Assembly: GCA_015486505.1 (NCBI GenBank)
Contig: WFRP01000151.1
Span: 1-16,321, forward strand
Length of the DNA stretch: 16,321 bases
DNA from: Pseudomonadota bacterium
GTDB lineage: Bacteria; Desulfobacterota; Anaeroferrophillalia; Anaeroferrophillales; Tharpellaceae
Direction: 5' to 3'
Shown one piece after another: positions 1 through 7,156 of this stretch. Both the position numbers and the translations under genes were made by a program. Below the pieces are notes generated by a model that saw only the letters and a program-made list of their open reading frames with translations, was not told where the DNA came from and ran no database searches. Positions within the stretch are counted from its first letter, which is position 1, and every line of letters starts with the position of its first letter.

Positions 1-15
1 AATTATGTGATTTTT

Positions 16-90
16 ATCTGTGTCTATCCGTGTCCATCTGTGGTTCAACAAAAAAATAGAAACCACAGATGAACGCAGATAAACACAGAT
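16..90. repeat. Imperfect inverted (foldback) repeat of 10-bp units
   Basis: Two 30-nt arms, 16-45 and 61-90, are inverted complements at 26 of 30 positions and are separated by a 15-nt A-rich loop. The left arm is itself three degenerate 10-bp units (ttatctgtgt, ctatccgtgt, ccatctgtgg at 14-43). Similar 'atctgtgtccatctgtgg' repeats are, from memory, scattered between genes in many environmental bacterial genomes; their function is unknown. It lies outside the gene that starts at 262. Confidence 0.75.
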
Positions 91-176
91 TTGGTTCCTC
101 TCACGTTACTTGTATATATGTGGCCGCGATAGCGGTGTGGGATGCTTTTTACGAGTTTGTCAAAAAATGGTTATCG

Positions 177-200
177 CGCAGAGACGCTGAGGCGCAGGGT
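177..200. repeat. Three degenerate 8-bp tandem units (CGCAGAGA type)
   Basis: Three adjacent units, CGCAGAGA, CGCTGAGG and CGCAGGGT, lie 62 bp upstream of the start at 262. This resembles a dispersed intergenic repeat type common in environmental genomes (recalled, not checked). Apart from this and the foldback repeat at 16-90, nothing is recognised in 1-261. No clear promoter was found for the downstream operon. Confidence 0.5.
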
Positions 201-261
201 GTTGAAATGGCTGAATTCCGGTTGCGGAATCCGGCAATAATTTCAGGTATGGAGAGTAGCG

Positions 262-2172
262 ATGCGTTGCAGATTTTGGCTGAATTTGTCGGTTCTGGTT
301 TTGTCCCTGGCAGTCATATTTTTATTCATTGACAGGGCCGCGGCCGAATCCGCTAAATCCCGGATACTCTATGTTGATTCGTATAATCCCGAATATCCCT
401 GGAGTGCCGGGATTGAGACCGGGATTGAAACGATGCTGAAAGGTCACGATGATGTCATCTTGAAGGTTATCCACATGGATACCAAACGTCATACGAGCGA
501 AGAATTCAAAAAAAAGGCGGCGCTGAAGGCTAAAAAGGTGATTGAGACCTGGCAGCCGGATGTGGTTATTGCCTCTGATGACAATGCCTCAAAGTATCTG
601 GTGGCGCCCTATTTCAAAAATGCCGACCTGCCTTTTGTTTTCTGTGGGGTGAACTGGGACGCCAGTATCTATGGTTACCCTTTCTCCAATGTCACCGGTA
701 TGGTGGAGGTCCTGCTGACCCGGCAAATGGTTGACCAACTGCGGGCTCTGGCCCGGGGGGACCGGATTGGTTTTTTAGCTGCCGAAACATTCTCAACCCA
801 CAAAATCCTGACCTATAATCGCAAAATCATGTCAATTGCCGCGGAAGATGTCCGCTTTGTCAAAACCCAGGCGGAATGGCAATCCGCTTACCTGCAACTG
901 CAGAAAAATTGTGATTTGCTTTTGCTGACACCCTGGTATGGTATTTCTGACTGGAATAAAGCGGAAATGAAAAAATTTGTTTTGAACAATATAACGGTAC
1001 CGACCGGTACATCTTACAGCTTTATGGCCGACTACTCACTGGTCTGTTATGCCACTGATCCCGAAGAACAGGGTGAATGGGCCGCCGATACCGCGCTTGA
1101 GATTCTGGCGGGGAAATTGCCCACCGAGATTCCGGTAGCCACCAATAAAAGAGCCCGAATAATTCTCAATATGCCCCTGGCCAAGGCCTTAGGAATCACT
1201 TTTCCACTGGATCTTGTCAGTAATGCCGAATTGATCAGCGCCCGTAAACCGAGAGTGCTGTTTGTCAACTCGTATCACCGGGGTTATGCCTGGAGTGATG
1301 GGGTTGAAAAAGGATTATTGAAAGCCTTAAAGGTCAATCAGCGCCCGGACGGCAGCCTTGATTGCGGCGCCGGCCGGGTTGAATTAAAGATCGTGCGCAT
1401 GAACACCAAACTTAATCGCAGTGAAGAATTCAAACAGCAGGCGGCCAAAAAGGTTAAACAGCTTATTGACACCTGGCAGCCTGATATTGTGGTTGTCAGT
1501 GATGATAATGCCTGTAAATATCTGCTGCTGCCCTATTATAAGGATAAGACCCTGCCTTTTGTTTTCTGCGGACTAAACTGGGGTGAAACCATCTACGGCC
1601 TGCCGTACAGCAACACTACGGGTATGATAGAAGTAGAGCCGGTCAAGGAGACCTACGCTCTTTTACGCCGCTTCGCGCGGGGCGAACGCTTAGGCTTTAT
1701 CGGCTCCAATACTTTAACCGGTCACAAATTTGTTCACTATTACGAGAAGATTCTCGGGCGCAAATTTACAGCGGGGAAACTGGTTGACACTTTCGCGCAA
1801 TGGCGGGATGAATATCTGAAATTACAGAAAGATGTGGACATGATCTATGTACTTCCCCCCTACGGTATCAGTGACTGGGATAAGCATAAAGCTCTGGCTT
1901 TAATCTTTGCTCACAGCCGGATTCCTTCCGCCGCGAGTTCGGAATTATGCGCCCCGTATGTGTTGTTCGGCAAGATGGGTATTGCTGAAGAACAAGGCTG
2001 GTGGTCGGGCCGGACCGTGCTGAAAATACTGGACGGGCGCAAGCCAAATTCCATTCCGGTGACCACCAACCATAAATCGAGGCTTTATCTTAATATGAAA
2101 CTGGCGAAAACTATGGGGATCGTCTTCCCGGTATCACTGATTGAACAGGCGGTTTTTGTGGACGAGGAGTAG
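262..2172 (+). CDS. Exported protein with two tandem ABC_sub_bind-type periplasmic binding domains
   Basis: Likely a periplasmic ligand-binding protein of the ABC_sub_bind (PF04392-like) class that passes a signal to the kinase encoded directly downstream. Residues 1-28 are a signal peptide: basic start, long hydrophobic core, probable cleavage after AAA28. Two full-length homologous domains follow, about 31-325 and 328-636. Both carry matching blocks: TWQPD(V/I)V, SDDNA.KYL, LPFVFCG.NW, the N.TGM.EV segment, YGISDW, and a C-terminal ..LNM.LAK..GI.FP. These proteins normally have one such domain of about 300 residues, so this is an in-frame duplication. The ATG has GGAG at 251-254, seven bases upstream. 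The stop at 2170-2172 lies 3 nt before the kinase start, indicating translational coupling. No ABC permease or ATPase is nearby, which favours a sensory role over transport. The ligand is unknown. Confidence 0.85.
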   Translation: MRCRFWLNLSVLVLSLAVIFLFIDRAAAESAKSRILYVDSYNPEYPWSAGIETGIETMLKGHDDVILKVIHMDTKRHTSEEFKKKAALKAKKVIETWQPDVVIASDDNASKYLVAPYFKNADLPFVFCGVNWDASIYGYPFSNVTGMVEVLLTRQMVDQLRALARGDRIGFLAAETFSTHKILTYNRKIMSIAAEDVRFVKTQAEWQSAYLQLQKNCDLLLLTPWYGISDWNKAEMKKFVLNNITVPTGTSYSFMADYSLVCYATDPEEQGEWAADTALEILAGKLPTEIPVATNKRARIILNMPLAKALGITFPLDLVSNAELISARKPRVLFVNSYHRGYAWSDGVEKGLLKALKVNQRPDGSLDCGAGRVELKIVRMNTKLNRSEEFKQQAAKKVKQLIDTWQPDIVVVSDDNACKYLLLPYYKDKTLPFVFCGLNWGETIYGLPYSNTTGMIEVEPVKETYALLRRFARGERLGFIGSNTLTGHKFVHYYEKILGRKFTAGKLVDTFAQWRDEYLKLQKDVDMIYVLPPYGISDWDKHKALALIFAHSRIPSAASSELCAPYVLFGKMGIAEEQGWWSGRTVLKILDGRKPNSIPVTTNHKSRLYLNMKLAKTMGIVFPVSLIEQAVFVDEE

Positions 2173-2175
2173 TCG

Positions 2176-4080
2176 ATGCGTTTTTACTCAATTACCGGTA
2201 AATTGCTTCTCTTGATCAGTGTTACTTTTCTGGTGACCGCGGTCAGTGTGGTGATGATCGCCGACCGGCAGATAAAAAGGATTGTCGATGCCGGCCAGAA
2301 CGAGATCTACAGAGACAAACTCAGCCGGATTATAGCTGAACTTGCCCGAGTTGAAGAAAGATTGCAGAGGACCGGTCTGGTTGAAGCTTACAAAGCCGGT
2401 TTTCAGGCTTCGCTTATCAGAGAACTGCGGGATGAATACTATCATAAGGGCCGTTTGAAAATTTATCCCTTTATTCTTGATCGACAACGCCGGATAATTA
2501 TGCACCCCTTTTTACCGAAAGGCAGTCGGGCCCCGCAAAAGTATGAATGGACTGAAAAAATAGTTGCAAACCCGTCCGGAAATTTTATGGCAAGATTTCA
2601 GGGGCGGGACAAATGGTATATCTATCGTAATTTCGCGCCCTGGGGCTGGTGGGTCTGTTATTGTGTCCCCCTGGAGATTAAATATCGGGACAGCCGCCAT
2701 CTGCATACAATGCTTTTTAATGTGATAGCGGTAATTACGCTGTTGGCCCTGCTGGTTGTGTCTTTTGTCCTGCGGCGGTTCACCCGGCCGATAAGAAAAC
2801 TTACGGCCAGTGCCAGAGCCATAAGCGCCGGTGATCTTGATCGGAAAGTTGCCGTCAGCAGTCGGGATGAGATTGGGGTTCTGGCGGCCAGTTTCGAGAC
2901 CATGCGCTCAAATCTGGCCCGCAAGATTGCGGAAATGGCCAATATTATTGATTCGATGCCCTCTCTGTTGGTGATGGTCGATGTCGACGGCCGGGTCGTT
3001 CAGTGGAACAAGGTCGCGGCCGCGGCCACCGGATTATCCGCCAAAGAGGCTGTGGGCCGGATCTTCAGCGAGGTTTTACCTCATCTCGCGGCGGAGTTTG
3101 AAAGTGTTGAAAAGGCGCTGCGGACAGGTAAGGAGCAGAGAAAATCAAGGTGTCTGCGGATTGATGGCGCGGGCCGAAGCTGTTATGAGGATATTGTTAT
3201 CTATCCTCTGGTCGGCGCGGTGGTGCTGGGGGCGGTGATTCGGGTAGATGATGTCAGCGAGCGGGTCAAAGTTGAAGAGATGATGATTCAGAGTGAAAAA
3301 ATGATGTCGGTTGGTGGGCTTGCCGCCGGTATGGCCCATGAGATTAATAATCCCCTGGGTATTATTGTACAGACGGTCCAGAATATTGAACGCCGGGTCT
3401 CGCCGGATCTGCCCGCCAATCTCAAAACCGCGGCGGAGTGTGGTTGTGAACTTGCGGTTATAAGAGACTATCTGACCAAGCGAGATATTCCGGTGATGCT
3501 CAGCGATGTCCGGACAGCGGTTGCCCGGGCGGCGGAAATTGTCAGGAATATGCTGCAGTTTTCCCGGCAGGGCGAGTCGTTGCGACAGCCGGTCAGGATT
3601 ACGGATCTGGTTGACAGAGCGATTGAACTTGCGGTTAATGATTATGATTTAAAGAAGAGTTTTGATTTCAAGTTTATGACAATCAAGCGCTTGTATGATC
3701 GCGAGATTCCCGAAATTTCGGTGGCGGTAACCGAGATTGAACAGGTTGTGCTTAATCTGCTTAAAAACGCGGCCCAGGCCATGGCGGAATCAGGCATGTC
3801 CGCGAATGAAGGATCAATCACTATCCGGGTCGGACGGGAGTCAGATTCGGTTTTGCTTGAGTTCAGTGATAACGGGCCCGGTATGCCTGAAGATGTGCGT
3901 AAACGAATCTTTGAGCCTTTCTATACAACTAAGCCGGTGGGCCAGGGCACCGGCCTGGGGCTTTCGGTCGCCTATATGATAATTACCAATCGGCACCAGG
4001 GCAGTATTGAAGTGCGCTCAACCCCGGGACAGGGAACGACATTCATTATCAGGCTGCCGTTAGCGGGATTTCAGGGTTAA
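2176..4080 (+). CDS. Membrane sensor histidine kinase (Cache-like periplasmic domain, HAMP, PAS, HisKA, HATPase)
   Basis: A 634-residue inner-membrane kinase. TM1 is about 7-29. A periplasmic domain at about 30-175 ends in APWGWWVCYCVPL, which resembles the end of sCache domains. TM2 is about 178-200, HAMP 201-254 and PAS 256-370. The H-box GMAHEINNPLG has the predicted phospho-acceptor His388. A helical insert of about 60 residues precedes the second HisKA helix (NMLQFSR). The ATPase has an N-box around Asn531, the G1 box D565NGPG and a G2 box GTGLGLS near 591. All catalytic boxes look intact. There is no attached receiver domain and no response regulator adjacent, so the output partner is unknown. 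The ATG at 2176 uses GAGGAG (2164-2169), which lies in the last codons of the upstream binding-protein gene. That protein probably supplies the periplasmic input, as in LuxP-LuxQ type pairs (inference). Confidence 0.9.
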   Translation: MRFYSITGKLLLLISVTFLVTAVSVVMIADRQIKRIVDAGQNEIYRDKLSRIIAELARVEERLQRTGLVEAYKAGFQASLIRELRDEYYHKGRLKIYPFILDRQRRIIMHPFLPKGSRAPQKYEWTEKIVANPSGNFMARFQGRDKWYIYRNFAPWGWWVCYCVPLEIKYRDSRHLHTMLFNVIAVITLLALLVVSFVLRRFTRPIRKLTASARAISAGDLDRKVAVSSRDEIGVLAASFETMRSNLARKIAEMANIIDSMPSLLVMVDVDGRVVQWNKVAAAATGLSAKEAVGRIFSEVLPHLAAEFESVEKALRTGKEQRKSRCLRIDGAGRSCYEDIVIYPLVGAVVLGAVIRVDDVSERVKVEEMMIQSEKMMSVGGLAAGMAHEINNPLGIIVQTVQNIERRVSPDLPANLKTAAECGCELAVIRDYLTKRDIPVMLSDVRTAVARAAEIVRNMLQFSRQGESLRQPVRITDLVDRAIELAVNDYDLKKSFDFKFMTIKRLYDREIPEISVAVTEIEQVVLNLLKNAAQAMAESGMSANEGSITIRVGRESDSVLLEFSDNGPGMPEDVRKRIFEPFYTTKPVGQGTGLGLSVAYMIITNRHQGSIEVRSTPGQGTTFIIRLPLAGFQG

Positions 4081-4242
4081 TTGTTTATTTCGATATAATA
4101 AAGGTAAAAAAATTTATTTTATCTTGATTTCATCAGGTCAAATATAATATATTGAAATGTATTGAAGTCCGGCGACTCTGAAACCGGGTCGAAAAGATTT
4201 GACGGCCGCTTTTATGAAGATTACAATATAGCGATATGAGGA

Positions 4243-4288
4243 TAGTAAAATATTGACAATTGAAAGTGTTGTTAGTAAATATTGACAA
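4243..4288. promoter_or_regulatory. Direct repeat tagtaaa(a)tattgacaa with possible -35 element
   Basis: The motif occurs at 4243-4259 and again, one A shorter, at 4273-4288, in the AT-rich leader of the chemoreceptor gene. The first copy includes TTGACA (4253-4258). A poor -10 candidate, TAAATA (4276-4281), follows at 17-bp spacing and lies inside the second copy. It may be a promoter with operator half-sites. The rest of 4081-4347 is AT-rich and shows no gene and no terminator behind the kinase gene. Confidence 0.3.
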
Positions 4289-4347
4289 CCGTATCCTTTA
4301 AGGTCCTGGAGGCTTTTTTCCCTGTATGTTTTTTGTGGAGGTCACCA

Positions 4348-6513
4348 ATGAAATTAAATATCACTAAAAAAATTGTCATAGCAGTCATGATCCCGATGGT
4401 TTTATTGGGGGCGGCATCGCTTTTTACGGCAATGTACAGCATGGATAATTTCGGCAGTCATGAAATTGTCAAACAGAGTCAGATGCTTAGGCAGGAAAAA
4501 CGCGGGAAATTGCAGGATCTGGTTAATACCTCCATGGCTATTCTGAAGGCGGAGTATGCGGCCGCGCATGATCCGGTCAAGGTGGTTGAGGCTTTTAAGC
4601 CGGAGCTTCAGGGCGTGATCGATACCGCGATTACGAGTATCGCGGCCATAAATGCCCGGGAAGATCTTGATGAAGCCGAAAAAAAATCCCGGGCCCTGGG
4701 CATATTGGAGAAGGTTCGTTACGGTAAAAGCGGCAAGGAATACCTGTTTGTTCTGGGAACTGATTTAATAACCGTAATGCATCCGATCAAACCCGCGCTG
4801 GTGGGTAAGGATCTTTCAAATTTTAAGGATCCGCAAGGCAAAAAACTGTTTGTTGAGATGGCCAGGGTGTGTGAAGATAAAGGTGAGGGTTTTGTCGAAT
4901 ATCTCTGGCCCAAACCGGGTGAAGACAAGCCGGTGGCCAAGCTTTCATACGTCAAACTTTTTCAGCCCTGGGGCTGGATTGTCGGGACCGGGGTTTATCT
5001 TGAACGGGCTGAAGAACAGTTTAAGGATAATGCCAAAACGGCAATCTCGGAACTGCGTTACGGCAAGTCGGGCAAGGATTACTTCTTTATCATCGGGACG
5101 GATTTAAAAACCGTAATGCACCCGATTAAACCCGCTCTGAACGGTAAAGATCTTTCCGGGGTTGCCGATCCCGACGGCAAGAAACTGTTTGTTGAAATGG
5201 CTCAGGTCTGTAAAGAGAAAGGCGAGGGTTTTGTTGAATACCTCTGGGCCAAGCCGGGTGAAGACAAGCCGGTGGCCAAACTTTCATACGTCAAGCTTTT
5301 TCAGCCCTGGGGCTGGATTGTCGGGACCGGGATCTATATCGATGATATCGACCGGACCATCAGCACAGCGGAAAAAGATGTCAAGTCAAGTATCGCCGGT
5401 CAGCGTAATCTAATTATGCTGATAACTTTGGCTTTGGTTCTGCTGACGGCGGTGGCTCTGACCTTTGCCATTCATAAACTTTTGGCGCCGATTGTCAAAA
5501 CCAATTTGATGCTGCGGGATATCGCTGAAGGTGAGGGTGATCTGACCGGGAGAATTGAGGTTTACAGTCAGGATGAGGTTGGCGAACTGGCGAAATGGTT
5601 TAATGTTTTTATCGGAAAATTGCAGACCATGATTAAGGATATTGCCGAAGACGCGGAAGATTTACATCAGGCAGTAGGTTCGCTGTCGAATCTTTCCGGG
5701 CAGATGTCGGAAGGGGCAGCGGCGACTTCCGACAAGGCAACCACGGTGGCGGCGGCGGCCGAAGAGATGAGCAGTAATATGGGGGCGGTCTCCACTTCAA
5801 TGGAAGCCTCGGCCGGAAACCTGGATTCAATCTCGGCGGCGATTACCGAGATGAGTTCAACCATTCATGAAATTGCCACTAATGCTGAAAAAGCCCGCTC
5901 AATAACACTTAAAGCGGTGGCCCAGGTATCTAATGCCTCATCTCAGGTTGAAGAACTCGGGATTTCGGCGCGGGAGATCGGCAATGTTTTAGAGACTGTA
6001 ACCTCAATTTCAGAGCAGACTAATCTGCTGGCCTTGAACGCCACGATTGAGGCGGCCCGGGCCGGAGATGCCGGCAAAGGTTTTGCGGTTGTTGCCAATG
6101 AAATCAAGGAACTGGCGCAGCAGACGGCTGAGGCGACCGAAGATATTCGCCATAAAATTGAAACCATTCAGCAGACAACCGCGGATACCGTGAAGGAGAT
6201 CGGCAATATCTCGGCCGTGGTTGACGAGAATGAAGGCATTGTCACCACGATTGCCTCCGCCGTGGAGGAACAATCGGTTACCGCCCGGGATATTTCTTCC
6301 TCTCTTAATCAGATGTCACAGTCGATTCAGGAGATTAACAATAATGTCAGCGAAAGTTCGACCGTTTCGCATGAGATAGCTCAGGATATTGCCGATGTTA
6401 ATCACGCCGCCGGCAAGATAAATGACGAGTCCAGCGAAGTCAGTGACAATGCCGATGAGATGCGTAAACTTTCCGATCGTCTGGCGGCCCTGGTTCGGAC
6501 ATTCAAAGTTTGA
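4348..6513 (+). CDS. Methyl-accepting chemotaxis protein with tandem duplicated sCache_2-like domains
   Basis: A 721-residue chemoreceptor that should sense a small periplasmic ligand and control CheA. TM1 is about 8-30. Two near-identical Cache repeats follow at 124-219 and 237-332, exactly 113 codons apart. Each runs from RYGKSGK through HPIKPAL.GKDLS and GEGFVEYLW to FQPWGWIVGTG. TM2 is about 354-375 and HAMP about 376-430. The cytoplasmic signalling helices carry the conserved hairpin tip SEQTNLLALNATIEAARAG (555-573). The C-terminus (LAALVRTFKV) has no CheR-tethering pentapeptide. An upstream TTG at 4282 is also in frame, but ATG 4348 is chosen because GGAGG (4337-4341) sits six bases before it and the protein then begins with a normal short basic N-terminus. 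No che genes are in the window. Confidence 0.92.
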   Translation: MKLNITKKIVIAVMIPMVLLGAASLFTAMYSMDNFGSHEIVKQSQMLRQEKRGKLQDLVNTSMAILKAEYAAAHDPVKVVEAFKPELQGVIDTAITSIAAINAREDLDEAEKKSRALGILEKVRYGKSGKEYLFVLGTDLITVMHPIKPALVGKDLSNFKDPQGKKLFVEMARVCEDKGEGFVEYLWPKPGEDKPVAKLSYVKLFQPWGWIVGTGVYLERAEEQFKDNAKTAISELRYGKSGKDYFFIIGTDLKTVMHPIKPALNGKDLSGVADPDGKKLFVEMAQVCKEKGEGFVEYLWAKPGEDKPVAKLSYVKLFQPWGWIVGTGIYIDDIDRTISTAEKDVKSSIAGQRNLIMLITLALVLLTAVALTFAIHKLLAPIVKTNLMLRDIAEGEGDLTGRIEVYSQDEVGELAKWFNVFIGKLQTMIKDIAEDAEDLHQAVGSLSNLSGQMSEGAAATSDKATTVAAAAEEMSSNMGAVSTSMEASAGNLDSISAAITEMSSTIHEIATNAEKARSITLKAVAQVSNASSQVEELGISAREIGNVLETVTSISEQTNLLALNATIEAARAGDAGKGFAVVANEIKELAQQTAEATEDIRHKIETIQQTTADTVKEIGNISAVVDENEGIVTTIASAVEEQSVTARDISSSLNQMSQSIQEINNNVSESSTVSHEIAQDIADVNHAAGKINDESSEVSDNADEMRKLSDRLAALVRTFKV

Positions 6514-6527
6514 TAAAAATATTAATG

Positions 6528-6554
6528 ACTCAACTTTCTGAGTTGGGTTTTTTT
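6528..6554 (+). terminator. Rho-independent terminator after the chemoreceptor gene
   Basis: The stem actcaac (6528-6534) pairs with gttgggt (6542-6548), including one G-U pair, around a 7-nt loop. A run of seven T at 6548-6554 follows. It begins 14 nt after the stop codon. Confidence 0.7.
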
Positions 6555-6684
6555 CTTAAAACTCAATGATTTATGTAACTATTCAGCCAAATTTTACCCC
6601 CCACCTTCTGGAGGGGGCGGGGGTGGTTTTTCGTAAGCGGTTGCGGAAACGATTTCTTTGTTTTTCGGAAGCGAGCGGAGGCCC

Positions 6685-6762
6685 ATTAGTACCTTACAGG
6701 TTATTTTCTGCACCAAAAAACAAGATTTAATATCCAGAAAATGTTCTGATAAGAGTACTTAT
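6685..6762. repeat. Nested palindromic unit, copy 1
   Basis: The left part attagtaccttacaggtt.. (6685-6709) and the right part agaaaatgttctgataag.. (6736-6762) form an imperfect inverted repeat, about 20 of 27 positions. The same two arms recur at 6808-6897 around a different central sequence. Confidence 0.6.
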
Positions 6763-6764
6763 TT

Positions 6765-6812
6765 GCGGGCCGAAAAGGCCTGTTTGGGTTGCGGGGTCTG
6801 TTCCCGCATTAG
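6765..6812. repeat. Direct repeat R, copy 1 (about 48 bp)
   Basis: It starts gcgggccg, contains ttgggttgcggg and ends ttcccgcattag. It recurs with few changes at 6950-6996. It also has internal complementarity (gggccg.aaaggcc; gcggg..cccgc). Confidence 0.6.
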
Positions 6813-6897
6813 TACCTTACAGGTTATTTTCTTGTTTTTTTTCAACAATCTTTTCCAACTGTAAAAAACTAGAAAATGTTCTGATAAGAGTACTTAT
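6808..6897. repeat. Nested palindromic unit, copy 2
   Basis: The left arm (6808-6832) is identical over 25 nt to 6685-6709, and the right arm (6871-6897) is identical over 27 nt to 6736-6762. The centre differs in length and sequence. Conserved ends with variable interiors suggest a small mobile or recombining unit. Confidence 0.6.
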
Positions 6898-6907
6898 TTG
6901 CGCCCAA

Positions 6908-6952
6908 CGGAAGTGCCCTTGGGTGCGACCATCGGAAGTGCCCTTGGGTGCG
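6908..6952. repeat. Two 20-bp tandem repeats (cggaagtgcccttgggtgcg)
   Basis: Perfect copies lie at 6908-6927 and 6933-6952, a 25-bp period. Each contains the short palindrome cccttggg. Confidence 0.7.
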
Positions 6953-6996
6953 GGCCGCAAAGGCCCAATTGGGTTGCGGGTTTGTTCCCGCATTAG
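6950..6996. repeat. Direct repeat R, copy 2 (about 47 bp)
   Basis: This is the second copy of the repeat at 6765-6812, here followed by gcattgcaactg instead of a palindromic unit. Both copies end in cccgcattag. Confidence 0.6.
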
Positions 6997-7156
6997 CATT
7001 GCAACTGTTTGAGCGTAAGCGAGTTTTGCCAGGCGGGCGCAGCGAGCTTAAAGGAAAAACAGGAATCTTAACGCCTAGCGGAGAAAAACCGCGCCCGACC
7101 CCGGATTCGGCTGAATAGTTACTCAGAAGTTAATGATCAGGTAAGGAAAGATATTG

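Larger units (their letters stand above)
6575..7122. mobile_element. 548-bp IS66-like non-autonomous element (large copy) with nested repeats
   Basis: The ends are perfect 14-bp inverted repeats, gtaactattcagcc (6575-6588) and ggctgaatagttac (7109-7122). The outer parts nearly match the short element at 12529-12707: about 80 bp on the left, with a shorter C-run (6 against 10), and an identical 59 bp on the right (7064-7122). The ends are also partly complementary further inward (gggggtggtttttc against gaaaaaccgcgcccg). The interior, roughly 6670-7040, is unique to this copy and is a mosaic of smaller repeats. No transposase is encoded. The flanks (tgatttat and tcagaagt) do not form a target duplication. 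The element fills most of the 643-bp gene-free stretch 6514-7156 and ends 34 bp before the hybrid-kinase start, so it may carry or displace that gene's promoter. Confidence 0.75.

Noticed and set aside
69..332. An 87-codon open frame starting in the left-edge repeat
   Set aside because: It begins inside the foldback repeat, has no ribosome site, runs through the CGCAGAGA repeat and overlaps the well-supported signal peptide of the gene at 262.
4141..4347. c-di-GMP (GEMM) riboswitch before the chemoreceptor gene
   Set aside because: Such switches often precede chemotaxis genes in this kind of bacterium, but the conserved GEMM core sequences are not present in this leader.
6658..6864. A 68-codon open frame inside the large element
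   Set aside because: It is made of the repeated palindromic units, so the same peptide segment appears twice; there is no start signal and no family resemblance.
6575..7122. Integron attC site or CRISPR-like array
   Set aside because: The ends do not give the GTTRRRY core of attC sites, there is no integrase, and the repeats are too few, unevenly spaced and mixed in type for CRISPR.
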